Assembly (NCBI RefSeq): GCF_023078455.1
Contig: NZ_CP095740.1
Coordinates: 3,770,001-3,834,000 of the forward strand
From: Luteibacter aegosomatis
Lineage (GTDB): Bacteria > Pseudomonadota > Gammaproteobacteria > Xanthomonadales > Rhodanobacteraceae
Length of the DNA stretch: 64,000 nt
Reading direction: 5' to 3'
The notes under the pieces were generated by a model that was given only the letters and a program-made list of their open reading frames with translations, was not told the DNA's origin and searched no databases. The position numbers and the translations under genes were made by a program. Positions 1 through 8,815 of this stretch are shown piece by piece; the first letter of the stretch is position 1, and the number at the start of each line of letters is the position of its first letter.

Positions 1-816
1 CAGCGTGGCGTAGGCCAGGCGAAGGCGCGGGTTCTTGGGATCCTTGGCCACCGCCTTGGCGAAAAGCTTCTGCGCGCCCGCCTTGTCGCCGGCGCGGAAG
101 GCCTGCTGGGCGGACCACGCGTAGGTGTCGCCGTCGTGGAAGCGGGCCACGGCCGCCTCGCCGATCACCTTGGCGTAGTCGTGGCGGCCGAAGGACTCGC
201 CCAGGCCGCTCATGGCGAGCCAGGCCGAGGAATCGTTGGGCAGGCGCTGCGGCGTGGCGATTTTCTCGAGCAGTTGCCCTGCCTGCGCCGGATCGCGCGC
301 CAGGGCCAGGGTGCGGCCGAACTCGCGCCAGGCGTCGGGATCGCCCGTGGCGACCATGGCCTCGAGCTGCCGCCCGGCTTCGGGCGTGTCGCCCCGGTCC
401 AGTGCCATGCGGGCACGCCCTTCGGCGAGATCGAGGGGCTTGGCACCCAGCTTGGCCCAGCGATCCAGGGCCTTGCCCGCGAGATCCTGGTCGTGCACGG
501 CAAGGGCCAGTTCAGTGGCCCTTGCCGCCACCGTGGCGTCGGAACTCAGCTGGCTGGCGTTGCCGTAAGCCGTCGCGGCGGCCTTGAGATCGTTGTGGGC
601 GATGGCGAAATCGCCCGCCAGCAACTGGGCCTGGAGGTCGCGCTCGGGCGGCACGATCGCTACATGCAGGCGGTCGAGCGGCTGCACGCCCGTGCGTAGC
701 GCCTCGGGGGCTTCGGGTTTCGTCGCCGTGGCGGCGCAACCGGCCAGGCCGGTCCCCAGCACACACAGGACCACAAAATGCCGCACTCGCTTGAACTTGG
801 ACCGACCGCTCAGCAC
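1..816 (-). CDS. TPR-like lipoprotein, 3' end outside window
   Basis: Partial: 272 codons are visible and the gene runs off the left edge. I chose the GTG at 814-816 because GGAG precedes it by about six bases and it gives a basic N-terminus, a hydrophobic stretch and the lipobox LAGC (LVLCVLGTGLAGC), so the mature protein should be a lipoprotein. The rest is helical and Ala/Leu-rich with repeated motifs such as QAFRAGDKAGAQKLFAKAVAKD, typical of tetratricopeptide repeats. It is divergent from hemA, with 110 bases between the starts. In xanthomonads a TPR protein next to lolB/ispE often lies opposite hemA (general knowledge). The exact function is unknown. Confidence 0.8.
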   Translation of the reverse strand, partial: MLSGRSKFKRVRHFVVLCVLGTGLAGCAATATKPEAPEALRTGVQPLDRLHVAIVPPERDLQAQLLAGDFAIAHNDLKAAATAYGNASQLSSDATVAARATELALAVHDQDLAGKALDRWAKLGAKPLDLAEGRARMALDRGDTPEAGRQLEAMVATGDPDAWREFGRTLALARDPAQAGQLLEKIATPQRLPNDSSAWLAMSGLGESFGRHDYAKVIGEAAVARFHDGDTYAWSAQQAFRAGDKAGAQKLFAKAVAKDPKNPRLRLAYATL

Positions 817-926
817 ACTAGTCTCCGTCGTTTTCCCACAGGCTCCGTCGTAGGATGCGGAAGCCTTGTGTGCGCACAATGCGCCCTTAGCTTAGCCGAC
901 GCCACCGACACCGACCCAAGCCCGTC

Positions 927-2198
927 ATGCCACTCATCGCCCTCGGGCTCAATCACCTCACCGCGCCGGTCAGCCTGCGCGAGCAGGTGGCATTCGACGC
1001 CACGGTGGCCACCGAGGCGCTGGGCGACCTCACCCGCCAACCCGGGGTCGAGGAGGCGATGATCCTCTCCACCTGCAACCGCACCGAGCTGTACTGCAGC
1101 GTGGTCGATGGCGCCGAGGGCGTGCCGGGGCAATGGCTGTCCCGGCAACACCGATTGACCCCACAACGTCTCGACGAGTTCCTCTACCGCCACGACGAAC
1201 AGGATGCCGTCCGCCACATGTTCCGCGTGGCGACGGGGCTGGATTCCATGGTGCTGGGCGAGCCGCAGATCCTCGGCCAGGTGAAGGACGCCTACCAGCA
1301 GGCCCGCAGCGCGCAGACCCTGCGCGCGCCCATGGAACGGCTGCTCCAGCACACCTTCGCCGTGGCCAAGCGCGTGCGCACCGACACCCGCATCGGCGCG
1401 CACACCGTGTCGGTGGCCTATACGGCCGTGCGCCTCGCCGAGCAGGTGTTCACCGACCTGCGCCAGGCGTGCGTGCTGCTGATCGGGGCCGGAGAGACCG
1501 TCGAGCTGGCCGCCCGCCATCTCGCCGACAAGAACGTGCGACGCCTGCTCGTCGCCAACCGCACCCTCGAGAACGCCCAGGAGCTGGCCGGCCGCTACGG
1601 CGGCTATGCCATCGCCCTGGCCGACCTGCCCCGTCACCTGGCCGAGGCCGACATCGTCATCAGCTCCACCGCGTCGCGCCAGCCCGTGGTGACCAAGTCC
1701 ATGGTGACGGCCGCCATCGCCGAGCGCCGCCGTCGCCCGATGTTCATGGTGGACATCGCCGTGCCACGCGATATCGAGCCGGAAGTGGCCCAGCTGAACG
1801 ACGTGTACCTCTACGGCATCGACGACCTCCGGCAGGTGATCGACGAGAACCGCCGCTCGCGCGAGCTGGCCGCCCGCGAAGCGGATGCCATCATCGATCT
1901 GCAGGTGGAGCGGTACATGTCGTGGCGCCGCGCCCTCACCCTGCGCAACCCCGCCGTGGACATGCGCACGGCGGCCGAGGCCCAGCGCGACGAGGTGCTG
2001 GCCAAGGCCCAGGCCATGCTGGCCCGCGGCCGCACGGCCGAGGAGGCGCTGGCCTTCCTCGCCAACACGCTCACCAACAAACTCCTGCATACGCCCAGCG
2101 CCCGCCTGCGCGATGCCGCCCTCTCGGGCGACCTCGACCTCCTTCACGCCGCCGGTCGCCTCTACGGACTGGACCCGAACGACGAGGTTTCCGCATGA
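927..2198 (+). CDS. hemA: Glutamyl-tRNA reductase
   Basis: 423 residues, the usual length. It reduces glutamyl-tRNA(Glu) with NADPH to glutamate-1-semialdehyde, the first committed step of C5-pathway haem synthesis in the cytosol. The N-terminus (MPLIALGLNHLTAPVSLREQ) matches the family start. The catalytic cysteine is C50 in STCNRTELY. The NADPH-binding glycine motif is GAGET at 187-191, and the C-terminal helical dimerisation domain ends near LLHAAGRLYGLD. No clear Shine-Dalgarno sequence precedes the ATG, but homology fixes the start. prfA follows after 29 bases, the common gammaproteobacterial hemA-prfA pair, so the two are probably co-transcribed. Confidence 0.97.
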   Translation: MPLIALGLNHLTAPVSLREQVAFDATVATEALGDLTRQPGVEEAMILSTCNRTELYCSVVDGAEGVPGQWLSRQHRLTPQRLDEFLYRHDEQDAVRHMFRVATGLDSMVLGEPQILGQVKDAYQQARSAQTLRAPMERLLQHTFAVAKRVRTDTRIGAHTVSVAYTAVRLAEQVFTDLRQACVLLIGAGETVELAARHLADKNVRRLLVANRTLENAQELAGRYGGYAIALADLPRHLAEADIVISSTASRQPVVTKSMVTAAIAERRRRPMFMVDIAVPRDIEPEVAQLNDVYLYGIDDLRQVIDENRRSRELAAREADAIIDLQVERYMSWRRALTLRNPAVDMRTAAEAQRDEVLAKAQAMLARGRTAEEALAFLANTLTNKLLHTPSARLRDAALSGDLDLLHAAGRLYGLDPNDEVSA

Positions 2199-2227
2199 TG
2201 TGCGGCTAGCCGCCCTTCGTGCACGCC

Positions 2228-3310
2228 ATGACCCCCTCGATCCGCCGCAAACTCGAAGCCCTCGCCGAACGCCACGAAGAAGTCGGCCTGCTGCTAGCAC
2301 AGCCGGACGTGCTCGCCGATGGCAACCGCTTCCGCGAACTGTCGCGCGAATACGCCCAGCTCGAGCCGGTGGCGGCGTCGCTCAAGGAGCACGACGCCGC
2401 CGAGCGCGAACTGGCGGACACCCGCGCCATGCTCGACGATCCCGACATGCGCGAGATGGCGGCCGACGACATCGAGCGCATCGAAACCCGCCTGGCGGAA
2501 CTCGATGGCGAATTGCAGATCCTCCTGCTGCCGAAGGACCCCCGCGACGAGGGCAACCTCTTCCTTGAAGTGCGCGCGGGCACCGGCGGCGACGAGGCCG
2601 CGATCTTCGCCGGCGACCTTTTCCGCATGTACGCACGCTATGCCGAACGCCAGCGCTGGCACGTGGAAATCCTCAACGCCAACGACGGCGAGCACGGCGG
2701 CTACAAGGAAATCGTGGCACGCATCGAGGGCCGCGGGGCCTACTCCAAACTCAAGTTCGAATCGGGTACGCACCGGGTGCAGCGCGTTCCGGAAACCGAA
2801 TCGCAGGGCCGCATCCACACCTCGGCCGCCACCGTGGCGATCCTGCCCGAACAGGACGAAGTGGACGATATCGAGATCCGCGACGCCGACCTGAAGGTGG
2901 ATACCTTCCGGGCCTCGGGCGCGGGCGGCCAGCACGTGAACAAGACCGACTCGGCCATCCGCATCACCCACCTGCCCACCGGCACCGTGGTCGAATGTCA
3001 GGACGAACGCAGCCAGCACAAGAACCGCGCCCGCGCGATGAGCCTGCTCAAGGCCCGCCTTCTCGACGCCGAGCGCAGCAAGCAGAGCGCGGCGCAGGCC
3101 GAATCACGGCGCCTGCAGGTGGGCTCGGGCGACCGTAGCCAACGCATCCGCACCTACAATTTCCCCCAGGGGCGGATCACCGACCATCGCATCAACCTCA
3201 CGCTATACCGGCTGACCGAGGTGATGCAGGGCGATCTGGACGAATTGATCGATACGCTCACCCGTGAGCACCAGGCGGATGAGTTGCAGACGCTGACCGC
3301 GGCTGGATAG
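2228..3310 (+). CDS. prfA: Peptide chain release factor 1
   Basis: Reads UAA and UAG stop codons and releases the peptide. Starting at the ATG at 2228 gives 360 residues with the PxT-type anticodon motif PET at 188-190 and GGQ at 233-235, the positions these motifs have in E. coli RF1. This supports 2228 over the in-frame GTG at 2219. GGQ sits in [11 protein letters not shown]. The C-terminal domain is complete. It follows hemA. The prmC methyltransferase that modifies the GGQ glutamine, usually the next gene in enterobacteria, is instead at 38510-39325. Confidence 0.97.
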   Translation: MTPSIRRKLEALAERHEEVGLLLAQPDVLADGNRFRELSREYAQLEPVAASLKEHDAAERELADTRAMLDDPDMREMAADDIERIETRLAELDGELQILLLPKDPRDEGNLFLEVRAGTGGDEAAIFAGDLFRMYARYAERQRWHVEILNANDGEHGGYKEIVARIEGRGAYSKLKFESGTHRVQRVPETESQGRIHTSAATVAILPEQDEVDDIEIRDADLKVDTFRASGAGGQHVNKTDSAIRITHLPTGTVVECQDERSQHKNRARAMSLLKARLLDAERSKQSAAQAESRRLQVGSGDRSQRIRTYNFPQGRITDHRINLTLYRLTEVMQGDLDELIDTLTREHQADELQTLTAAG

Positions 3311-3322
3311 CTCTTGCGTCGT

Positions 3323-3406
3323 CCCCATCGCGGGCAGGGTCCGCTCCCACCCTTCGGCATGAACGTTTGCTGCGAAGGATGGGAGCGGACCCTGTCCGCG
3401 ATGGGG
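3323..3406. repeat. Long imperfect palindrome, dispersed family A, copy 1
   Basis: Two 34-base arms (3323-3356 and 3373-3406) are reverse complements apart from two mismatches, around a 16-base spacer. The core CAGGGTCCGCTCCCACCCT recurs near 22580 and, inverted, near 30550. It fills the gap between prfA and ppk2. It may act as a REP-like element or transcript-end hairpin; there is no T-tract. Confidence 0.8.
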
Positions 3407-3438
3407 CATAGTAAGGCCTTTCCCGAAGGAGGCTTTCC

Positions 3439-4209
3439 GTGGGCAAGAAGAAGAAATACGAACACGAGCTCGAGGCCCTGCAGATCGAACTCGTGGGCCT
3501 CACGCGTTGGTTGCGCCAGACCGGCAAGCGCATGGTGGTGATCCTCGAGGGCCGCGACGCCGCCGGCAAGGGCGGCACCATCAAGGCCATCATCGACAAG
3601 CTCGACACGCGCGCCGCACGCGTGGTGGCCTTGGGCAAGCCTTCCCAGGCCGAGGAAGGCCAGTGGTATTTCCAACGCTACGTGCCGCACCTGCCCTCGG
3701 CGGGCGAGCTCGTGCTGTTCGACCGCAGCTGGTACAACCGCGCGGTGGTGGAGCCGGCGATGGGTTTCTGCACGCCCGAACAGTACGAAGCTTTCATGGC
3801 CGCCTGTCCGACCTTCGAGAAACTGCTCACCGACGACGGCATCCTGCTGTTCAAGTACTGGCTCACCGTCGACCAGGCCGTCCAGGAAGAACGCTTCGCC
3901 GAGCGTGCCGACGATCCGCTGAAGCGCTGGAAGCTCTCGCCGGTGGACCTCAAGGGCCGCGAAAAATACGCTCAGATGGGTAAGCTGCGCGACGTGATGA
4001 TCGAACGAACGCACGCCAAGCATGCGCCCTGGTTCATCGCCGACTACAACGACCAGAAAACCGGCCGGCTGAACCTCATCCGCCATCTGCTCGACCAATT
4101 GCCCGACACGCTCTGCCCCGAGAGCGAGATCGAGCTGCCGCCGCTCGAGGGCAAGCCGAAGAAGGACAAGGTGGAGGTCAAGGCCGAGAAGGTGCCGAAG
4201 GCCTACTGA
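3439..4209 (+). CDS. ppk2: Polyphosphate kinase 2 family protein
   Basis: 256 residues. PPK2 enzymes transfer phosphate between inorganic polyphosphate and nucleotides, usually making GTP or ATP from the diphosphate. The GTG start at 3439 follows a strong GAAGGAGG. The Walker A loop is EGRDAAGKGGT at 37-47. The family motif FDRSWYNR at 94-101 provides the Walker B/lid region, and YFQRYVPHLP is also typical. The length fits the short one-domain class. The Lys/Glu-rich C-tail is probably disordered. It stands alone between a palindromic repeat and a convergent ctaG-like gene whose end overlaps its own by 7 bases. Nucleotide preference cannot be read from sequence. Confidence 0.92.
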   Translation: MGKKKKYEHELEALQIELVGLTRWLRQTGKRMVVILEGRDAAGKGGTIKAIIDKLDTRAARVVALGKPSQAEEGQWYFQRYVPHLPSAGELVLFDRSWYNRAVVEPAMGFCTPEQYEAFMAACPTFEKLLTDDGILLFKYWLTVDQAVQEERFAERADDPLKRWKLSPVDLKGREKYAQMGKLRDVMIERTHAKHAPWFIADYNDQKTGRLNLIRHLLDQLPDTLCPESEIELPPLEGKPKKDKVEVKAEKVPKAY

Positions 4210-5057
4210 CGCACCATCGCCGCACGCCGTGGGAGCGGCCGCTTCGGCAGCCGCCCCAGCCGCGACAGGCGCAGCCACTGGCGCAACGCGAGCAGGCCGC
4301 CCGCACTCTCGATCATCGCCGCGGGCACCCACATGATCACGCCGCCGATCAATTGCCCGGTGAGCACGTTCATGGTGAACGCCCGGCCGCAGATCTCGAA
4401 GATCGGATACAGGTCGGTGCGCGAAAAGGTGACGATGGCACCGGCGACGATCTGCGGCGTCATCGTGAATGCCGGAGAAAGCACGCGGATACCGGGCGAC
4501 ATGCGCCCCGGCGGTTTCGGACGGTGATCGAGCACCAGCCACCAGTAAGCCAGTCCCGAGGCGATCATCGACCAGTTCATGGCCCGGTAGATGCGCCAGT
4601 CGAGCATGGCCAGCGTCTGCATGTCGGGGATGAGCCAGACGAGGATGAGCGCCACGAAGCTCAGCGTGACGAAGGCCGGGTTGAGCAGCACCGCCGCGCA
4701 GATCCGCGCCGCCCCGGTGTTTCCCGCGCGTCGCAGGCGCACGCGCAGGGCCAGCGGCAAACCCGCGCGCAACGCCGTGCCCGGGTACGACGCCACGATC
4801 AGGAGCGGTGCCAGGTGATGCAGCAGCACCTGCTGGATGCGGTGCATGAAGAACTCGTGCTCCGCGAAGTAATCGAAGTACGTGTGCAACGTACCGTAGA
4901 CCAGCGCCATGCCGACCCAGAAGGCAAGGCGACGTCCCGGCGGCACGCGCAGGCGCCGCGAACCGCCCGCATAGAGAAAGGCGGCGGCCAGGAAGCAGGC
5001 GAGGAACACCCAGGAAAATTCCCAGGGCACGATCCACTTCATCACGCCGCCCGTCAT
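4203..5057 (-). CDS. CtaG/caa3-type cytochrome oxidase assembly-like membrane protein
   Basis: 284 residues from the ATG at 5055-5057, two bases after the stop of the GldG-like gene; an internal ATG five codons on is possible. About seven hydrophobic segments. The His-rich stretch HTYFDYFAEHEFFMHR followed by QQVLLHHLAPLLI is characteristic of the caa3_CtaG family, inner-membrane proteins linked to copper delivery to haem-copper oxidases. No oxidase genes are nearby; it is instead the last gene of the ABC exporter operon, so its role here is uncertain. Its 3' end overlaps convergent ppk2 by 7 bases. Confidence 0.78.
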   Translation of the reverse strand: MTGGVMKWIVPWEFSWVFLACFLAAAFLYAGGSRRLRVPPGRRLAFWVGMALVYGTLHTYFDYFAEHEFFMHRIQQVLLHHLAPLLIVASYPGTALRAGLPLALRVRLRRAGNTGAARICAAVLLNPAFVTLSFVALILVWLIPDMQTLAMLDWRIYRAMNWSMIASGLAYWWLVLDHRPKPPGRMSPGIRVLSPAFTMTPQIVAGAIVTFSRTDLYPIFEICGRAFTMNVLTGQLIGGVIMWVPAAMIESAGGLLALRQWLRLSRLGRLPKRPLPRRAAMVRQ

Positions 5058-5059
5058 CG

Positions 5060-6910
5060 CTACACCGCGCGCCGGCCACGCCGCGAGCGGCGCCACCCGT
5101 AGATGAGCCCCGCCAGCGCCACCAGGCCCGGCACCAGCACGATGTTGATGAACTTCAGGCGCAGACCGAGCGCGTCGATCTCCGCGTTCAACTGGTGCTG
5201 CACGTCGCGCAGCTCCTTGCCGATGGCGAGCTTGCGCTGGAGGTATTTCTCGACCTCGCGACGCTGCTCGGCCGTGGTGGTGCCGCCGCCGTTGCCCTTG
5301 GCGGGCTGCAATTCCGCGAGGCGGCGCTGGGTGTCGTAGAGCTCGGTTTCCAGCTCACGCTTCTTGACGAGGAACTTGCGATCGGCCGCGGCCTGCAACG
5401 AACGCACCTTCGTGAACGGACGCTGCAGGTTGGCCCGGCCGCGAATCGACAACAGCGCGCTCGAACCACCCATGTTATCGACGATGTTCGCGACGAAGTC
5501 GCCGTTGTTGGCGAAAGGTGTGAGCTGTTGCTGGCCCAGCAGCGGCTGGACGTCGATCCACAGGCGATCGGACAACATGTCGGTATCGGCCACCAGCATG
5601 ATGTCGCCGACCGAAGCGGCCACGTCGAGGTGGCCCGGCCCCTTCCGCTCCGGGAACGCGGTATGGAAGACGTCGCGCAGGCGCGCGGCGAGCACATAGC
5701 GCTCGTGCGTCGGCTGATAGTTGTCCAGGAGCGTCGACGGGTCGCCCGCGGCGTCGCGCACGCGTTGTGCGGGCACCACGGTCGCTTCGTCGGAGGTCTG
5801 CACCAACGGCAGCAGGCGGGCCTTCGTATCGGCCGCCAGGTCGAAGAAACCCGCCGAGGAAAAGTTCACCCGCTGCAGGCTCGCCGTGACCACGTCGTCA
5901 TGGTTGAGGTCCTGCGAGCCGAGGCCGAGCATCGCCGGGTGCGCCACGGTGTTGCCGTTGAGCTCGATGGTGAGGGCCTGCGAACGGTCGAGTACCACCT
6001 TCGTCGGATCGTAGACCACGCCCCATGTCTCGAAGAGCCGGCGCAGGTCCGAATCGTGGTCGTCGACCACGCCGTGCGAGTCCACGAGCGGCGCACTGTC
6101 CATCTCCGAATCCGGGTCGACGAACACCACGAGGCGGCCACCGCGCAATACGTACTGGTCGATGGCGTAGAGCGCGTCGTCGGACAGCTTTTTCGGATGG
6201 ATGAGCAACAGCAGCTTGATCGACGGATCGATGCGCGTCAGCCCGGCCGGATCGATCGATACCACGTCGGCCAGTTGGTCGAGCTGGTGCACCACGGTCC
6301 AGGCCGGCTCGCCGATCACGAGGTTGCCCTCCACCGGCAGCGAACTGACGATGCCCAGGCGCGGTTTTTTCGGCATGCCCAGCTCGTAGAGCAGCTTCGC
6401 GATGTCGTACTCGACGAAGGCCTCGCGCGCCGGATCGAAGAACGGGATCGACTGCGGCGGCACCCCGCCCTGCCCGCCCGTGCCCACGAGACCGAAGAAC
6501 ACCCGTTCGCCGTTGCTGCCGCCGGTGGCCGGCGTGAGGCCATAGCTCTGCGCGGCGTCCTCGTCGTCGGAATACGGCACCGGGTCGATGACCCTCAGGC
6601 GGATGCGGCCATGGGCGCGAACGGCGATCTCGCGCAGCATTTCGTGCACGCGCTGCTCGTAGCTTCGCAGCTGGGGGAGGTCGCGGGTGGCGTGCTCGGA
6701 GAAATACAGCGTGACGGTCACGGGCTCGCGAAGCTCGTCGACGATCTTCAGCGTACCCGGGGTGAGCGTGTAGATGCGGTCGGAGGTGAGGTCGATGCGC
6801 GCCGTGCGCAGCGACATGGAGCTGAGCCCGACCGTCGCCATGAACAGCAGCGCGATGCCGGCCAACGCCAGCCGCAGGAGAAACGAGCGGGAAAGGTGCG
6901 GCTTGCGCAT
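5060..6910 (-). CDS. GldG-like auxiliary component of ABC exporter
   Basis: 616 residues. One transmembrane helix near the N-terminus (about 12-33) is followed by a large extracytoplasmic region containing the GldG-type domain (DLTSDRIYTLTPGT, VTLYFSEH, LLLLIHPKKLSDDALYAIDQYVLRGGRLVVFVDP). A coiled-coil-like stretch lies around residues 510-590, and a C-terminal helix precedes a basic tail. GldG proteins pair with GldA ATPase and GldF permease, best known from gliding motility in Bacteroidetes; proteobacterial homologues have no agreed substrate. The gene sits four bases downstream of the permease and two upstream of the CtaG-like gene, so a single leftward operon is likely. Confidence 0.85.
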   Translation of the reverse strand: MRKPHLSRSFLLRLALAGIALLFMATVGLSSMSLRTARIDLTSDRIYTLTPGTLKIVDELREPVTVTLYFSEHATRDLPQLRSYEQRVHEMLREIAVRAHGRIRLRVIDPVPYSDDEDAAQSYGLTPATGGSNGERVFFGLVGTGGQGGVPPQSIPFFDPAREAFVEYDIAKLLYELGMPKKPRLGIVSSLPVEGNLVIGEPAWTVVHQLDQLADVVSIDPAGLTRIDPSIKLLLLIHPKKLSDDALYAIDQYVLRGGRLVVFVDPDSEMDSAPLVDSHGVVDDHDSDLRRLFETWGVVYDPTKVVLDRSQALTIELNGNTVAHPAMLGLGSQDLNHDDVVTASLQRVNFSSAGFFDLAADTKARLLPLVQTSDEATVVPAQRVRDAAGDPSTLLDNYQPTHERYVLAARLRDVFHTAFPERKGPGHLDVAASVGDIMLVADTDMLSDRLWIDVQPLLGQQQLTPFANNGDFVANIVDNMGGSSALLSIRGRANLQRPFTKVRSLQAAADRKFLVKKRELETELYDTQRRLAELQPAKGNGGGTTTAEQRREVEKYLQRKLAIGKELRDVQHQLNAEIDALGLRLKFINIVLVPGLVALAGLIYGWRRSRRGRRAV

Positions 6911-6914
6911 GGCG

Positions 6915-7649
6915 TCAGCGCGTCCTCTTCAGGTCGAGCACGACGACGCTCGCCGCGAGCCACGCCACGATGGTCGCGAAGAAATAGACCAGGTCGCGCA
7001 GATCGAGCACGCCGCGCGCGATGGCGCCGGCGTGGCGCGAAAGGCTCAACTGGCCCATCGCGCCGATCAGCTTCGGCGGCACGGTGTCCTGCAGGAAATC
7101 GAGCACCTGCGGCTGGCCCACGAGCAGCAGCAGGAAACACACCGACGCGGTGAGGATGAACGCCACGATCTGGCTGCGCGTCACCGTCGACATGCACACG
7201 CCGATCGAAAGAAACGCGCCGGCCATCAGCCAGCTTCCCACGTAGCCCGCCAGGATCACGCCGTTGTCGGGATCGCCGAGGTAGTTCACCGTGATCCAGA
7301 TGGGAAAGGTCAGGGCGAGGCAGATGCCGATGAACGCCCAGGCGGCGAGGAACTTGCCCAGCACCGCCTGGGAAATCGTCACCGGGAGCGAGAACAGCAG
7401 TTCGAGCGTGCCGGACGCCCGCTCCTCGGCCCACATGGACATCGTCGCCGCCGGCACGAGCACCAGGTAGAGCCATGCGTGCATGTCGAAGAAGGGCTGC
7501 AGGTCGGCCAGCCCGCGATCGTAGAAACCGCCCGTGTAGAACGTGAGCAATCCCGCCATCACGAGGAAGATCACCATGAAGACGTACGCCACCGGCGTGA
7601 CGAAATAGCTCCACAGCTCGCGGCGCGCGATCGCCGTCACGGCACTCAT
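6915..7649 (-). CDS. ABC-2 type permease, GldF-like
   Basis: 244 residues with six hydrophobic segments, the architecture of ABC-2 permeases. The opening MSAVTAIARRELWSYFVTPVAYVFM and the segment ERASGTLELLFSLPVT are typical of the GldF/NosY-like permease group. The start overlaps the ATPase stop by four bases (ATGA), indicating translational coupling and a shared complex. With the ATPase and the GldG-like subunit it should form an inner-membrane exporter. The substrate is not deducible. Confidence 0.88.
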   Translation of the reverse strand: MSAVTAIARRELWSYFVTPVAYVFMVIFLVMAGLLTFYTGGFYDRGLADLQPFFDMHAWLYLVLVPAATMSMWAEERASGTLELLFSLPVTISQAVLGKFLAAWAFIGICLALTFPIWITVNYLGDPDNGVILAGYVGSWLMAGAFLSIGVCMSTVTRSQIVAFILTASVCFLLLLVGQPQVLDFLQDTVPPKLIGAMGQLSLSRHAGAIARGVLDLRDLVYFFATIVAWLAASVVVLDLKRTR

Positions 7650-8581
7650 GCGTTGCCTCCCCGCGGAACGGTGGTGATCTGCCGGAACACCTCGTCGAGT
7701 CGGCCGCGCTCGAGCTGGATCTCCGACACCTCGAGGTTCTGCGTGCGCAGGAGCGCCTGCACGTCGTCGAGGATGGGCTGGCCGGGGCGGGGAAAGACCG
7801 TGACGCGACCGTCGAGCGGATCGACCTCCACCATCGATACGCCCGGGATGCGCGCCAGCATTTCGCGCGACACGCCGCTACCCGCCGCGCTGAACGAGAC
7901 GGCGCCGTGGTAGCGCGAACGCGCCTCGAGTTCGGCGGGCGTGGCGTCGGCCAGCAGCTTGCCGTTGGCGATGATCGCCACGCGGTTGCACAAGGCGTGC
8001 ACCTCTTCCAGCAGGTGGGTGGAAATCAGGATCGTGCGTTCGCGCGCCATGGCATCGATGAGCATGCGCACGGAATGCTTCTGGTTGGGATCGAGGCCGT
8101 CGGTCGGTTCGTCGAGCATCAGCACGGGGGGATCGTGCAGGATGGCCTGGGCAAGGCCCACGCGACGACGCAGGCCCTTGGAGAGCGTACCGATGGTCTG
8201 CTCCAGGACTTCGTCGAGTTCCAGCCGCATCACCACCTCGTCGAAGCGGCGATAGGCGATGTCACGCTCCAGGCCCCGTACGCGAACCATGAACGCGAGG
8301 AATTCGCGGACGGTCATTTCGCCGTAGCTCGGCGCGCCCTCGGGCAGGTAGCCGAGCGCTCGCTTGGCCGCCAGCGGCTCCTTGCGCACGTCATGGCCGC
8401 AGACGCGGGCCGTGCCGGAGGTGGGCGTGAGAAAGCCGGCGATCATGCGCATGGCGGTGGATTTGCCTGCCCCGTTGGGGCCCAGCAGGCCCAGCACCTG
8501 GCCAGGCTCGGCACGCAGGGTCAGGGCATCGACCGCGGTCAGCGGGCCGTAGCAGCGGGTGAGTCGGTCGGTTTCGATCAT
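7646..8581 (-). CDS. ABC transporter ATP-binding protein, GldA-like
   Basis: 311 residues from the ATG at 8579-8581 (MIETDRLTRCYGP). A longer in-frame extension upstream runs through a repeat and looks non-coding. Walker A is GPNGAGKST, the signature is LSKGLRRRVGLAQA, Walker B is PVLMLDEPTDGLD, and the switch histidine is in STHLLEE. The C-terminal 80 residues form the extra domain common in GldA/CcmA-type exporters. First gene of a four-gene leftward operon with permease, GldG-like and CtaG-like proteins. It supplies ATP hydrolysis for export of an unknown substrate. Confidence 0.93.
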   Translation of the reverse strand: MIETDRLTRCYGPLTAVDALTLRAEPGQVLGLLGPNGAGKSTAMRMIAGFLTPTSGTARVCGHDVRKEPLAAKRALGYLPEGAPSYGEMTVREFLAFMVRVRGLERDIAYRRFDEVVMRLELDEVLEQTIGTLSKGLRRRVGLAQAILHDPPVLMLDEPTDGLDPNQKHSVRMLIDAMARERTILISTHLLEEVHALCNRVAIIANGKLLADATPAELEARSRYHGAVSFSAAGSGVSREMLARIPGVSMVEVDPLDGRVTVFPRPGQPILDDVQALLRTQNLEVSEIQLERGRLDEVFRQITTVPRGGNA

Positions 8582-8636
8582 CGGTGCCCAGTGTAGCCAT
8601 AGCCGATGGAGGTGTGTCGCTTGCCTCGGCCGAAGA

Positions 8637-8733
8637 CGCTGGGCTCCTGCCTTCGCAGGAGCGACGTGAGTTCTTACCGTGCACAACGATGAATCATGGA
8701 CCTCGACGCTCCTGCGAAGGCAGGAGCCCAGCG
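8637..8733. repeat. Perfect 27-bp inverted repeat, REP-pair-like
   Basis: Arms 8637-8663 and 8707-8733 are exact reverse complements with 43 bases between them. Each arm itself contains the palindrome CTCCTGC-CTTC-GCAGGAG, so the element resembles two opposed REP hairpins. It lies between the ABC operon promoter side and the SRPBCC gene terminator. Confidence 0.85.
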
Positions 8734-8765
8734 TCTCTCGCCAGGACGAAGCGCCGCCCTTCAAC

Positions 8766-8794
8766 AAAAAAGCCCCGGACGAAGCCGGGGCTTT
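8766..8794 (-). terminator. Rho-independent terminator of SRPBCC gene
   Basis: Stem AAAGCCCCGG/CCGGGGCTTT (8769-8778 with 8785-8794) and a six-base loop. Read on the minus strand it ends in a run of T formed by the A tract at 8766-8770. It lies just after the stop of the leftward gene at 8816. Confidence 0.85.
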
Positions 8795-8815
8795 CTTCTG
8801 GACCGAACCGCCCGA

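Noticed and set aside
1133..2209. Second long plus-strand frame within hemA
   Set aside because: Out-of-frame shadow of hemA, Arg/Pro-rich without domains.
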